Shown here piece after piece: positions 1 through 6,960 of a stretch of DNA of 9,397 nucleotides. The stretch covers positions 12,446 to 21,842 of the forward strand of contig DLVV01000222.1 of the NCBI GenBank assembly GCA_003445035.1. Direction: 5' to 3'. The notes beneath the pieces are model-generated. The model made no database searches. It was not told the origin of the DNA and worked only from the letters and a program-made list of their open reading frames with translations. This stretch comes from Planctomycetaceae bacterium (GTDB lineage: Bacteria; Planctomycetota; Planctomycetia; Planctomycetales; Planctomycetaceae). Within the stretch, counting starts at the first letter, position 1. Each line of letters starts with the position of its first letter. The translations under genes were made by a program, and so were the position numbers.

Positions 1-326
1 CGGTGCTGGCCGATCCGGCAGTCGGCCGACACCCGGATCGTCGCCAGGTACTCCCGGCCGTCCGGGGGCAGCCCCTGGGACTGTTCCAGCAACGTCAGCC
101 CCTGGCAGGCCAGGCCGGGCGAATAAAACAGGATGTCCTCGGCCGAGGGCAACCAGGCACAACGCAACAGGACCGTCGCAACGGTGCCCCTCTGCAGGTA
201 GCGGGGCGAGGCCGAGACCACCGAGCGGGCTTCGGACTGGGCCCACACCGTCGAGAACATCGCCAGCACCAGGCCGACCGTCACCAGCGGCCGGATCGCC
301 CGGTCGGCTCGCCCGCGGCAACTCAT
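1..326 (-). CDS. Secreted protein with planctomycete PPC-type N-terminal module (3' end outside window)
   Basis: Translation from ATG 326-324 gives 108 full codons and runs off the left edge, so the gene is partial. Residues 1-29 form a signal peptide: basic start (RGRADR), hydrophobic stretch (LVTVGLVLAMF) and a VWA cleavage site before QSEA. The exported part begins with a beta-rich stretch (LQRGTVATVLLRC, residues 44-56; EDILFYSPGL, 63-72) and ends at SADCRIGQH (100-108). From memory, this layout (an 'RGT...V.L.G..L..AEEVLFY.PG' stretch followed by 'I.PDCRLGEH') is typical of the N-terminal region of planctomycete proteins carrying bacterial pre-peptidase C-terminal (PPC) domains; the PPC domains themselves would lie beyond the window. 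The start codon overlaps the upstream DUF1501 stop codon (ATGA), so translation is probably coupled. The two products are likely both exported. No enzymatic role can be assigned. Two cysteines (56, 74) lie in the exported part. Confidence 0.8.
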   Translation of the reverse strand, partial: MSCRGRADRAIRPLVTVGLVLAMFSTVWAQSEARSVVSASPRYLQRGTVATVLLRCAWLPSAEDILFYSPGLACQGLTLLEQSQGLPPDGREYLATIRVSADCRIGQH

Positions 327-1642
327 GACCCCTCCAGCAGCTCTTTGACCACCCGCCCCCCCTTGACGATCTCGATCGGCCGCGCGCCCGGAGCCATCAG
401 TTCCTTTTCGGCGACGATGCCGATCTGGTGATAGACCGTCGTCAGCAGGTCCCGGGGAGCCAGGGCCCCCGTGTCGGGCGAGGAGGCGGTCAGGTCGCTG
501 GACCCGTGAACATGCCCCCGCCGGATTCCGGCCCCGGCCAGCATCACGCTGAAGACCCGGGCCCAGTGGTCGCGTCCGGCCGACTTGTTGATCCGCGGTG
601 TCCGTCCGAACTCGGTGGTGACCGTCACCAGGGTGGTCTCGAGCAGCCCACGGTCGTCCAGGTCTGTGATCAGCGCGGCCAGGGCGTGGTCGAAAACGGG
701 AACCTGGCCGGCCAGCGAGGGAGCAATGTTGAAGTGGGCATCCCAGGTGCCGTACTCCAGCGACACGAACCTCACGCCCGCCTCGACCAGCCGTCGTGCC
801 AGCAGCATCCTCATGCCCGCCGCCCCACTGCCGTAGGCTTCACGGGTTGCGGGCTTTTCCTTTGAGAGATCAAAGGCCGCACGGGCCGCGGGCGAGTCGA
901 TCATCCGGTAGGCCTGCCGGTAGAACGAGTCGATCGCCTTGAGACGCGGGACCTCGGCCTCGCGGTCGACCCGTTCGTTGACCAGCGACAGCAGCGAACG
1001 GGCCCGCGACTGTCGGGCCGTGTTGACACGGGCCGGTGGCCGCAGATCCTTCACGGCAAAACCGTCCTCGGCCGGGTCGCTGCCCAGGCCAAACGGGCCG
1101 TGGGCGGTGCTCAGGTAACCGTTTCCGGCAAAGCGGTGGGGCTTGCCCGGCACGCAGATGTAGGCGGGCAGATCGTTTCGGGGGCCGTACTCGTGAGCCA
1201 CCACGCTGCCCAGGCTGGGGTAACTGATCGCGGGACTGGGACCGTACCCGGTGTACATCTGGTGCACGCCCGCATCGTGGTCGGCCAGGACGTGGCTGAC
1301 GGCTCGGCACAGCGTCACACGGTCAAGGATCGTGGCGGTGCGAGGCAGCAGGCTGCTGAACTGGACACCCGGAAGACGGGTGTCGATGACCTCCAGCCCG
1401 CCACGGTATTCGGTGGGAGAATTCGGCTTGGGATCGAACGTGTCCTGGTGAGCGATCCCACCGGGGAGAAAGATGTTGATGACGCTGTGGGCGGGCCCGG
1501 GGCGGCTCTGGAAGTCCTTCTGATCGGACCGGGCCTCCCAGCGAAGGAGGTCCGGAAGACTCAGGCCCAGGCCACACAGGGTCCCGACCTGCAAGGCTCT
1601 GCGGCGGGTGAGGACAGGGAATGGCACAGGCCTCATTGTCAT
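323..1642 (-). CDS. DUF1501 family protein, Tat-exported
   Basis: This is a 439-residue protein of the DUF1501 family (PF07394), abundant in planctomycetes and placed by fold with the alkaline phosphatase/sulfatase group; its substrate is unknown. The N-terminus has a twin-arginine signal (T12-R-R-R-A-L-Q, then a hydrophobic run to about residue 33), predicting export of the folded protein. Family blocks are all present: FLPGGIAHQDTFDPKP near the start of the domain (about 58-73), YGTWDAH (297-303), EFGRTP (344-349) and GRDHW (356-360). No frameshift or truncation is seen. I chose ATG 1642 because it puts the twin-arginine motif at residue 12. The open frame extends to a GTG at 1669, and a second ATG lies at 1636; none has a convincing ribosome binding site. 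The gene sits 39 bases after the preceding gene and overlaps the next by ATGA. Many DUF1501 genes are paired with DUF1549/DUF1553 cytochrome genes; here the downstream partner is a PPC-type secreted protein. Family assignment is firm and function unknown. Confidence 0.93.
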   Translation of the reverse strand: MTMRPVPFPVLTRRRALQVGTLCGLGLSLPDLLRWEARSDQKDFQSRPGPAHSVINIFLPGGIAHQDTFDPKPNSPTEYRGGLEVIDTRLPGVQFSSLLPRTATILDRVTLCRAVSHVLADHDAGVHQMYTGYGPSPAISYPSLGSVVAHEYGPRNDLPAYICVPGKPHRFAGNGYLSTAHGPFGLGSDPAEDGFAVKDLRPPARVNTARQSRARSLLSLVNERVDREAEVPRLKAIDSFYRQAYRMIDSPAARAAFDLSKEKPATREAYGSGAAGMRMLLARRLVEAGVRFVSLEYGTWDAHFNIAPSLAGQVPVFDHALAALITDLDDRGLLETTLVTVTTEFGRTPRINKSAGRDHWARVFSVMLAGAGIRRGHVHGSSDLTASSPDTGALAPRDLLTTVYHQIGIVAEKELMAPGARPIEIVKGGRVVKELLEGS

Positions 1643-1681
1643 CTGAGGACCGGGACTGTCAACAGCCACCTGCCATCCGCA

Positions 1682-2248
1682 TCAGACCCGAGAGGTGAAC
1701 TCGGTCGAGGACGTTTCGACGAAGTCCTCGCCCCGAAGGCTGGCCCAGAAGTGGTACGCACCGGGCACGACGTTCGGCTTGGGGTCACGCAGCATCACGA
1801 AGCCGCCAACCTCGTCCGACTCGCAGAACGTGCGGAACCACAGCATGCCGCAGACGTTCGGCTGAGGCGAAAACAGGTGCACCGCGACCCCCTCTTCGAC
1901 GTGCAGATCGTGCAGCATGCCGAAGAACCCCGTCGGGATTCCCTTGACCGACTTCATCTCGATGCCAATCGTTCGACACCCTCCACCGGAGGGAGATCTC
2001 CGTTGGCCGTCCTGGCCTCCCCCCTGGCACAGGTCGACCAGGGTGTCACGGAGCAGGCAGAGATCCGAACCGTCCCAGATCTCCTTGGTGCCCAGGTCCA
2101 GCACGGGATAGCCACGGTCGTAGTGGACGTCGATCCGCGGCGAATCCTGCCAGCGAGACTGGATGCTCTGTCGGATCGATTCGGGCGTCGCAGCCGGCTC
2201 ATCCAGTTCGACAGGGTCGATCGGAGGCGGACAAACAGCTTGGTTCAT
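1682..2248 (-). CDS. Hypothetical protein, 188 residues, unrecognised
   Basis: I do not recognise this protein. It has 188 residues, no signal peptide and no membrane segment, so it is probably cytoplasmic. It reads as two blocks joined by a glycine-rich linker (about residues 75-91, containing GGGQDGQ and SPSGGGC). The first block contains PRIDVHYDRGYPVLDLGTK (37-55) and WDGSDLCLLRDTLVDLC (58-74). The second contains IGIEMKSVKGIPTGFFGML (94-112) and a hydrophobic, probably beta-rich end (HLFSPQPNVCGMLWFRTF, 124-141; GAYHFWASLRG, 163-173). The open frame extends much further upstream, into the lhr coding region, but ATG 2248 is the sensible start: a GGAG lies 7 bases ahead of it, and an earlier start would run back through the structured divergent gap and into lhr. 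It is the first gene of a likely operon with DUF1501, 39 bases to that gene's ATG. Two inverted repeats lie in its leader. The gene is probably real, based on plausible composition and spacing; function cannot be stated. Confidence 0.65.
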   Translation of the reverse strand: MNQAVCPPPIDPVELDEPAATPESIRQSIQSRWQDSPRIDVHYDRGYPVLDLGTKEIWDGSDLCLLRDTLVDLCQGGGQDGQRRSPSGGGCRTIGIEMKSVKGIPTGFFGMLHDLHVEEGVAVHLFSPQPNVCGMLWFRTFCESDEVGGFVMLRDPKPNVVPGAYHFWASLRGEDFVETSSTEFTSRV

Positions 2249-2255
2249 CTCGAGG

Positions 2256-2259
2256 CTCC
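2256..2259 (-). promoter_or_regulatory. Ribosome binding site of the 188-residue gene
   Basis: GGAG on the minus strand lies 7 bases before ATG 2248. It is one of the few recognisable Shine-Dalgarno-like sites in the window and supports the short start over the longer open frame. A perfect inverted repeat begins two bases further upstream, so folding of the leader could affect access to it (inference). Confidence 0.45.
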
Positions 2260-2260
2260 A

Positions 2261-2275
2261 TCTGCGGCCCGCAGA
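2261..2275. repeat. Perfect inverted repeat, TCTGCGG-C-CCGCAGA
   Basis: Seven bases on each side of a single central C are perfectly complementary. As RNA it could form a 6-base-pair stem with a 3-base loop just upstream of the GGAG site of the minus-strand gene. As DNA it could be a protein binding site. No U-tract follows on either strand, so it is not an intrinsic terminator. The repeat is seen directly; a regulatory role is inferred. Confidence 0.5.
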
Positions 2276-2291
2276 AGATGACCCGCGGAAT

Positions 2292-2326
2292 GGACCGCGG
2301 GGGAGGTGAGTGAGAATCCGCGGTCC
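2292..2326. repeat. Perfect 9-base inverted repeat with 17-base spacer
   Basis: GGACCGCGG (2292-2300) and CCGCGGTCC (2318-2326) are exact reverse complements. A third copy of the CCGCGG core lies at 2283-2288. The structure sits in the divergent gap, 44 bases or more upstream of the 188-residue gene and about 210 bases upstream of lhr. It could be an operator for a dimeric regulator or an RNA hairpin in the minus-strand leader. On the minus strand the spacer is pyrimidine-rich and contains CACCTCC. No U-tract follows. Confidence 0.5.
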
Positions 2327-2495
2327 TGACGATGCACAACGAAAAGGGCGGGAAATATTCCGTTGGCACCGCAGGACGCGGAAATTGCCCTTTCGAGCTA
2401 CCTGATAACCCCCCCGGGAAGAAAACTGTTCGTGGGAATCCGGAGTTTTTTTCGGTGTGTTGAAAATTGGTGGGCACCTCCCCGGCACAACTCGG

Positions 2496-2523
2496 TTGGT
2501 TGTCCTCCCAACTTCGTTACGAT
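2496..2523 (+). promoter_or_regulatory. Weak candidate promoter for lhr
   Basis: TTGGTT (2496-2501) and TACGAT (2518-2523) are separated by 16 bases and resemble sigma-70 -35 and -10 boxes imperfectly. Transcription would start near 2530, only about five bases before the lhr ATG, implying a nearly leaderless message. That fits the absence of a ribosome binding site but rests on poor matches. Confidence 0.22.
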
Positions 2524-2534
2524 GCCCCCCAACC

Positions 2535-5500
2535 ATGCCGGTCTCCACCTTCCACCCGCTGATCCAGAAGTGGTTCGCGTCACGGTTCGACGCTCCGACC
2601 CAACCGCAGGCCCAGGGCTGGCCGGCCATCGCCGCAGGGGACCACACCCTGATCGCCGCCCCCACCGGAAGTGGAAAAACCCTGACCGCCTTCCTGGCCG
2701 TCATCGACCGGCTTCTGCGCGAGGGACTCGAAAACGGCGGGCTCGACGACACCGTCCGGGTCGTCTACGTCTCGCCCCTGCGTGCCCTCTCCAACGACAT
2801 GCACCGCAACCTCGAGTTGCCCCTGGAGGAGATCCTCGAGCTGGGACGCCAAGAGGGCTACGACATGCCCGAGCTGCGGGTCGGACTCCGCACCGGTGAC
2901 ACCAGCTCGTGGGAACGCACCAAGCTGGTCCGTCGCCCGCCCCAGATCCTGGTCACCACGCCCGAATCGCTGTTCCTGATGCTCACCGCCGAAAAATCTC
3001 GCCAGACCCTCGGCGAGGTGGACACGTTGATCGTCGACGAGATCCATGCCCTGGTTCGGGACAAGCGGGGCAGCCACCTGGCGCTGAGCGTCGAACGCCT
3101 CGAAGCCCACACCTCCGCCGACCTCCAGCGGATCGGACTCTCGGCCACCCAGAAGCCGATCCACCGGACCGCGTCGTTCCTGGTCGGTGACCGGGCGGCG
3201 GAGGGCATCCCGACGGTGATCGACGTGGGTCACCAGCGAGAGCTCGACCTGAAGATCGAAGTCCCTCCCAGCGATCTGTCGGCTGTCTGCTCCCACGAGC
3301 AATGGGCCGAGATCAACTCGCGGATCGTCGAACTGATCAACGCGCACACCAGCACGCTGGTCTTCGTCAACACCCGGAGGCTCGCCGAGCGGGTCACTCA
3401 CCAACTGACCGAGATCCTCGGCGAAGACCACGTGGGCAGCCACCACGGTTCCCTGTCGTCCGGGACACGCCTGGACACCGAGCAACAACTCAAGGAAGGC
3501 CGGCTGAAGGCGGTCGTCGCCACCGCGTCTCTGGAGCTGGGCATCGACATCGGGCACGTCGACCTGGTGATCCAGATCGGTTCTCCCCGGGCCATCGCCA
3601 CACTGCTGCAGCGAATCGGCCGCTCGGGCCACTCGCTGGGACTGATCCCCAAGGGACGGCTGTTCGCGTTGTCGCGGGACGAGTTGATCGAGTGCCAGGG
3701 GATGGTGCGCGCCATCCGCAGCCATCGCCTCGACGAGGTCCAGGTCCCCGTCGCGCCACTGGACGTGCTCGCCCAGCAGATCGTCGCCGAGGTGGCCGCA
3801 CGGGAATGGTCCTCGGACGAATTGTTCGCGATGGTCAGAGGGTCCGGGCCGTATTCCCGATTGACGCGAGAGTCGTTCGACGAGGTGATCGGGTTTCTTT
3901 CCGAGGGCATCACCGACACGTCCGGACGCGGACGCGTCTACCTGCACCACGACCGGGTCGGCGGGCGGTTGAGAGCCCGCAAGTCGGCTCGCCTTTCGGC
4001 CTGTACCAACGCCGGAGCCATCCCCGACATCGGCAGCTACCGGGTCGTCACCGAGGACGACCTGTTCGTGGGAACGCTCGACGAGGACTTCGCGATCGAG
4101 AGCCAGGCCGGCGACGTCTTCCTGCTGGGAAACACGTCGTGGCGGATCCACCATGTTCGCGGCGAACGCGTGACGGTCTCGGACGCCGGCGGAGCCCCTC
4201 CGACGATTCCCTTCTGGAGAGGCGAAGCCCCGGGGCGAACCTGGGAACTCTCCGATGAGGTCTCGCGGTTGCGCGAGGAGATTGCCGAACGGATCGGAGG
4301 ACCGGGGGGCGAGGAATCCGAGCGTGCCCGACGGTTGGAACAGGCGACACGGTGGGTCGCCGACGAGACACTCTGCAACGAACACGCCGCCGGGCAGGTT
4401 GTCGATTACATCGCATCGCAACAGGCCGCTGTCGGATTGGTCCCCTCGGGACAACGAGTGCTCTTCGAACGGTTCTTCGACGAAGCGGGCGGAATGCAGG
4501 TGGTGGTCCACGCCCCGTTCGGATCGAGGATCAACCGGGCCTGGGGACTGGCGTTGAGAAAGCGGTTCTGCCGGTCCTTCGATTTCGAGTTGCAGGCCAC
4601 CGCCGATGACGACGGCTTCATCCTCTCTCTCGGCCCGCAGCACAGTTTTCCACTCGAGAGCCTCTTCGGGATGCTCGGACCCCACAACGCTCGCAACCTG
4701 CTCGAACAGGCACTGCTGGCCGTCCCGGTCTTCCAGCTTCGCTGGCGGTGGAACCTCACCCGATCGCTGATGGTGCTCCGCCGGCAAGGCTCCAAGAAGG
4801 TGCCCCACGCGATCCAGAGATTCCGTGCCGACGACCTGTTGACGGCCGTCTTTCCCAAGCTCACCGGGTGCCAGGAGAACATCACCGGGGACCACGAGAT
4901 CCCCGAACACCCGCTGGTGCAGCAGACGATGCACGACTGCCTGCACGAGGCGCTGGATTACGCCGGGCTCCAGCAGGTGCTCGAGCGAATCGACTCCGGC
5001 GAGATCGAACTGGTGGGCCGCGACACCCGTGAACCGTCGCCGTTCACCTGGGAACTGCTCAATGCCAACCCCTACGCATTCCTCGACGGAGGCGAAATCC
5101 AGGAACGACGGGCTCGGGCCGTGGCCACCCGCCGCAGCCTGTCGGTCGAAGAACTCGGCGACCTCGGCCGTCTCGATCCCGAGGCGATCCGACAGGTCAT
5201 CGAAGAGGCCCGGCCGCCGGTACGTGACGCCGACGAACTGCACGACCTGTTGCTCTCGCGGTTCGTGCTCCCTGCAAAAGCCTCCGTCGACGATTGGACC
5301 GACTGGTTTGCCGAGCTGGTCGAGACGGGCCGGGCGACCAGGGTGACGGTCGCCGGCGGCCACACCGCATGGGTCGCCGCCGAACGGCTGCCGGCGGCAG
5401 TGGCCATGTACGAGAATCCGACGCTCGACCCATTGCTGGCGGCCCCCGACGGGGTCCGCACCGGGTACTCCTCGACCGAGGCTCGCCTGGCGGCCGTGCG

Positions 5501-6947
5501 GGGTTTGGTCGAGATCTGCGGGCCAACCACTGACGAGGAGATCGCCGGCGAGTTGTCCATGACCTGCTCACAGGCGTCGGCGGCACTCGAAGCGCTCGAA
5601 GGCGAGGGCACGGTCCTCCGCGGACGCTTCCGATCGGCCGAAGACCGCCCGGAAGGACAGCGGCAAACCGAGTGGTGCCACCGGAGACTGCTGGCGAGGA
5701 TTCACCGGTTGACCGTCGAAGGTCTGCGACGACAGATCCGGCCCGTCGACGTGCCCACCTTTCAGAGGTTTCTCGCCCGGCACCACGGTCTGCACCCCGG
5801 CACCCAGCGGTCCGGTTCGGCCGGACTGTTCGAGGTCGTGGGAATGCTGCAGGGACTGGACATTCCGGCCGGGAGCTGGGAAGCCGAGCTGCTGGCGAGC
5901 CGGCTGAACGGTTACCGAGAGAGTTGGCTGGACGAACTGACGCTCTCGGGCGAGGTCGGCTGGGGACGGCTGTATCCGAGCGGCGGGGCCTTCGAGCGGG
6001 CACGGCCGATGTCGTCGCTGTCCAGGACGGCACCGCTGGGGCTGTTTCTCCGCGAGGACCTGGGGTGGTTGACCCGCTGGAGTCGGGTGCCCGAGGCCGA
6101 CACGCTGGGAGCCAGCGCCCGCGAGATCTTTGATCTGTTGTCCGAGGGGGGGGCCCAGTTCGCCGCCGACCTGCTGAAAACAACCGGTGCGCTGCCCGAC
6201 CAGCTCAGTGGAACGCTCGGTGAACTGGTCCGTCGCGGGCTGGTCACCTGCGACACGTTTGCCGGCATCCGCCAGATCGTCGCGGGGACGGCATCGCGGC
6301 GACGACAGCGGGGCAGGAAGACCCGCACGCGACGACCGGTGGGCGGATCGGGACGCTGGAGCGTGTGGTCACGGGGTGGAGCTGACAAAACCGACGACAA
6401 CGACGACAACGACGAATCCGGACAACGGCAGCGGGCCGCCGAAGCCGACGCGCTGGAACAGTGGGCCTGGCAGCTGCTCAGGAGATGGGGCGTCGTCTGC
6501 CGTGACCTGTTGCGGCGCGAGCCTGGCGCCCCCAAGTGGTGGCAGCTGCTGGGCGTGTTCCGGAGACTGGAGGCGCGGGGAGAAATCCGGGGTGGACGGT
6601 TTGTCGAGGGACCAAGCGGAGAGCAATTCGCCCTGGGAGACACCGTGCGGCGGCTGAGGCAACTGCGGGACGAGGACGGGCAGGGCGGCGGACGGCCGGA
6701 GATCCTGGTGATCTCGGCCACCGATCCACTCAACCTGATCGGGATCCTCACCGAGGGAGGCCGGGTGCCGGCCGTGTCGCAGAACCGGGTCGCGCTGCTC
6801 GACGGCCGCGCCGTGGCCGCGGTCACCGGTGGCGAACTGGAATGGCTCGAGGACCTGGACGACCGGACCAGGGAAATGGTCGAGGCGGAACTGCCCCGAG
6901 AGTCGTCGCCAAGCCGACGGCCGGTGCTGGCCGTCGAGAGCAGTTGA
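2535..6947 (+). CDS. lhr: Lhr-type superfamily 2 DNA helicase, full length
   Basis: This 1470-residue protein matches the full-length bacterial Lhr (large helicase-related) family, whose E. coli and mycobacterial members are about 1500 residues. Family members are ATP-dependent 3'-to-5' translocases on single-stranded DNA linked to repair. Helicase motifs in order: Walker A APTGSGKT (42-49), DEIH (168-171), SAT (203-205), GIDIGHVD (336-343) and QRIGRSGH (359-366). A DEAD-associated core follows, with HAPFGSRINRAWG (659-671), then winged-helix-like repeats (GPTTDEEIAGEL from 996; LARIHRLTVEGLR near 1053; GEVGWGRL from 1139). The Lhr C-terminal domain is intact: GRWS (1273-1276), GGRFVEGPSGEQFAL (from 1353) and DPLNLIGILT (1397-1406). 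I chose ATG 2535 because the protein then begins a short distance before the helicase core; the open frame extends to 2457 without support. An Asp/Asn-rich linker lies near residues 1287-1293. A long C-terminal extension like this is the part for which uracil-DNA glycosylase activity was reported in E. coli; I cannot map that residue here. No nuclease or phosphoesterase partner is adjacent. Confidence 0.96.
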   Translation: MPVSTFHPLIQKWFASRFDAPTQPQAQGWPAIAAGDHTLIAAPTGSGKTLTAFLAVIDRLLREGLENGGLDDTVRVVYVSPLRALSNDMHRNLELPLEEILELGRQEGYDMPELRVGLRTGDTSSWERTKLVRRPPQILVTTPESLFLMLTAEKSRQTLGEVDTLIVDEIHALVRDKRGSHLALSVERLEAHTSADLQRIGLSATQKPIHRTASFLVGDRAAEGIPTVIDVGHQRELDLKIEVPPSDLSAVCSHEQWAEINSRIVELINAHTSTLVFVNTRRLAERVTHQLTEILGEDHVGSHHGSLSSGTRLDTEQQLKEGRLKAVVATASLELGIDIGHVDLVIQIGSPRAIATLLQRIGRSGHSLGLIPKGRLFALSRDELIECQGMVRAIRSHRLDEVQVPVAPLDVLAQQIVAEVAAREWSSDELFAMVRGSGPYSRLTRESFDEVIGFLSEGITDTSGRGRVYLHHDRVGGRLRARKSARLSACTNAGAIPDIGSYRVVTEDDLFVGTLDEDFAIESQAGDVFLLGNTSWRIHHVRGERVTVSDAGGAPPTIPFWRGEAPGRTWELSDEVSRLREEIAERIGGPGGEESERARRLEQATRWVADETLCNEHAAGQVVDYIASQQAAVGLVPSGQRVLFERFFDEAGGMQVVVHAPFGSRINRAWGLALRKRFCRSFDFELQATADDDGFILSLGPQHSFPLESLFGMLGPHNARNLLEQALLAVPVFQLRWRWNLTRSLMVLRRQGSKKVPHAIQRFRADDLLTAVFPKLTGCQENITGDHEIPEHPLVQQTMHDCLHEALDYAGLQQVLERIDSGEIELVGRDTREPSPFTWELLNANPYAFLDGGEIQERRARAVATRRSLSVEELGDLGRLDPEAIRQVIEEARPPVRDADELHDLLLSRFVLPAKASVDDWTDWFAELVETGRATRVTVAGGHTAWVAAERLPAAVAMYENPTLDPLLAAPDGVRTGYSSTEARLAAVRGLVEICGPTTDEEIAGELSMTCSQASAALEALEGEGTVLRGRFRSAEDRPEGQRQTEWCHRRLLARIHRLTVEGLRRQIRPVDVPTFQRFLARHHGLHPGTQRSGSAGLFEVVGMLQGLDIPAGSWEAELLASRLNGYRESWLDELTLSGEVGWGRLYPSGGAFERARPMSSLSRTAPLGLFLREDLGWLTRWSRVPEADTLGASAREIFDLLSEGGAQFAADLLKTTGALPDQLSGTLGELVRRGLVTCDTFAGIRQIVAGTASRRRQRGRKTRTRRPVGGSGRWSVWSRGGADKTDDNDDNDESGQRQRAAEADALEQWAWQLLRRWGVVCRDLLRREPGAPKWWQLLGVFRRLEARGEIRGGRFVEGPSGEQFALGDTVRRLRQLRDEDGQGGGRPEILVISATDPLNLIGILTEGGRVPAVSQNRVALLDGRAVAAVTGGELEWLEDLDDRTREMVEAELPRESSPSRRPVLAVESS
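6393..6413 (+). repeat. Short in-frame tandem repeat in lhr (GACGACAAC units)
   Basis: Two full 9-base units of GACGACAAC plus one further GAC encode DDNDDND at residues 1287-1293. The repeat lies in the variable linker between the GRWS block and the C-terminal block of Lhr. Its unit length keeps the frame, so copy-number change would only lengthen or shorten the linker. Confidence 0.7.
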
Positions 6948-6960
6948 TGGCCTCAACGGC

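Larger units (their letters stand above)
2249..2534. other. Divergent intergenic region between the 188-residue gene and lhr
   Basis: This 286-base gap is less GC-rich than the flanking genes, especially 2331-2465. It carries the two inverted repeats in its left third, a C7 run (2409-2415), a T7 run (2446-2452) and a weak candidate lhr promoter at its right end. A 43-codon plus-strand open frame (2332-2463) is present but has no nearby ribosome binding site and is not called a gene. No clear minus-strand promoter was found. The gap should hold the promoters of both transcription units. Confidence 0.6.

Noticed and set aside
1661..1682. Seven-codon mini-frame overlapping the 188-residue gene's stop (TGATG), just before DUF1501
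   Set aside because: It is too short to judge, has no ribosome binding site of its own, and such overlaps occur by chance.
1100..2281. 393-codon plus-strand frame opposite the DUF1501 and 188-residue genes
   Set aside because: It spans two well-supported minus-strand genes and their junction; the translation has no recognisable motif.
2440..2452. T7 run as a terminator
   Set aside because: Only a 4-base-pair distant CCGG pairing precedes it, and no plus-strand gene lies upstream to terminate.
2580..5363. 927-codon open frame antisense to lhr
   Set aside because: Its product is low-complexity and matches no family, while the opposite strand encodes clear helicase motifs. Long antisense frames are common in GC-rich genes.
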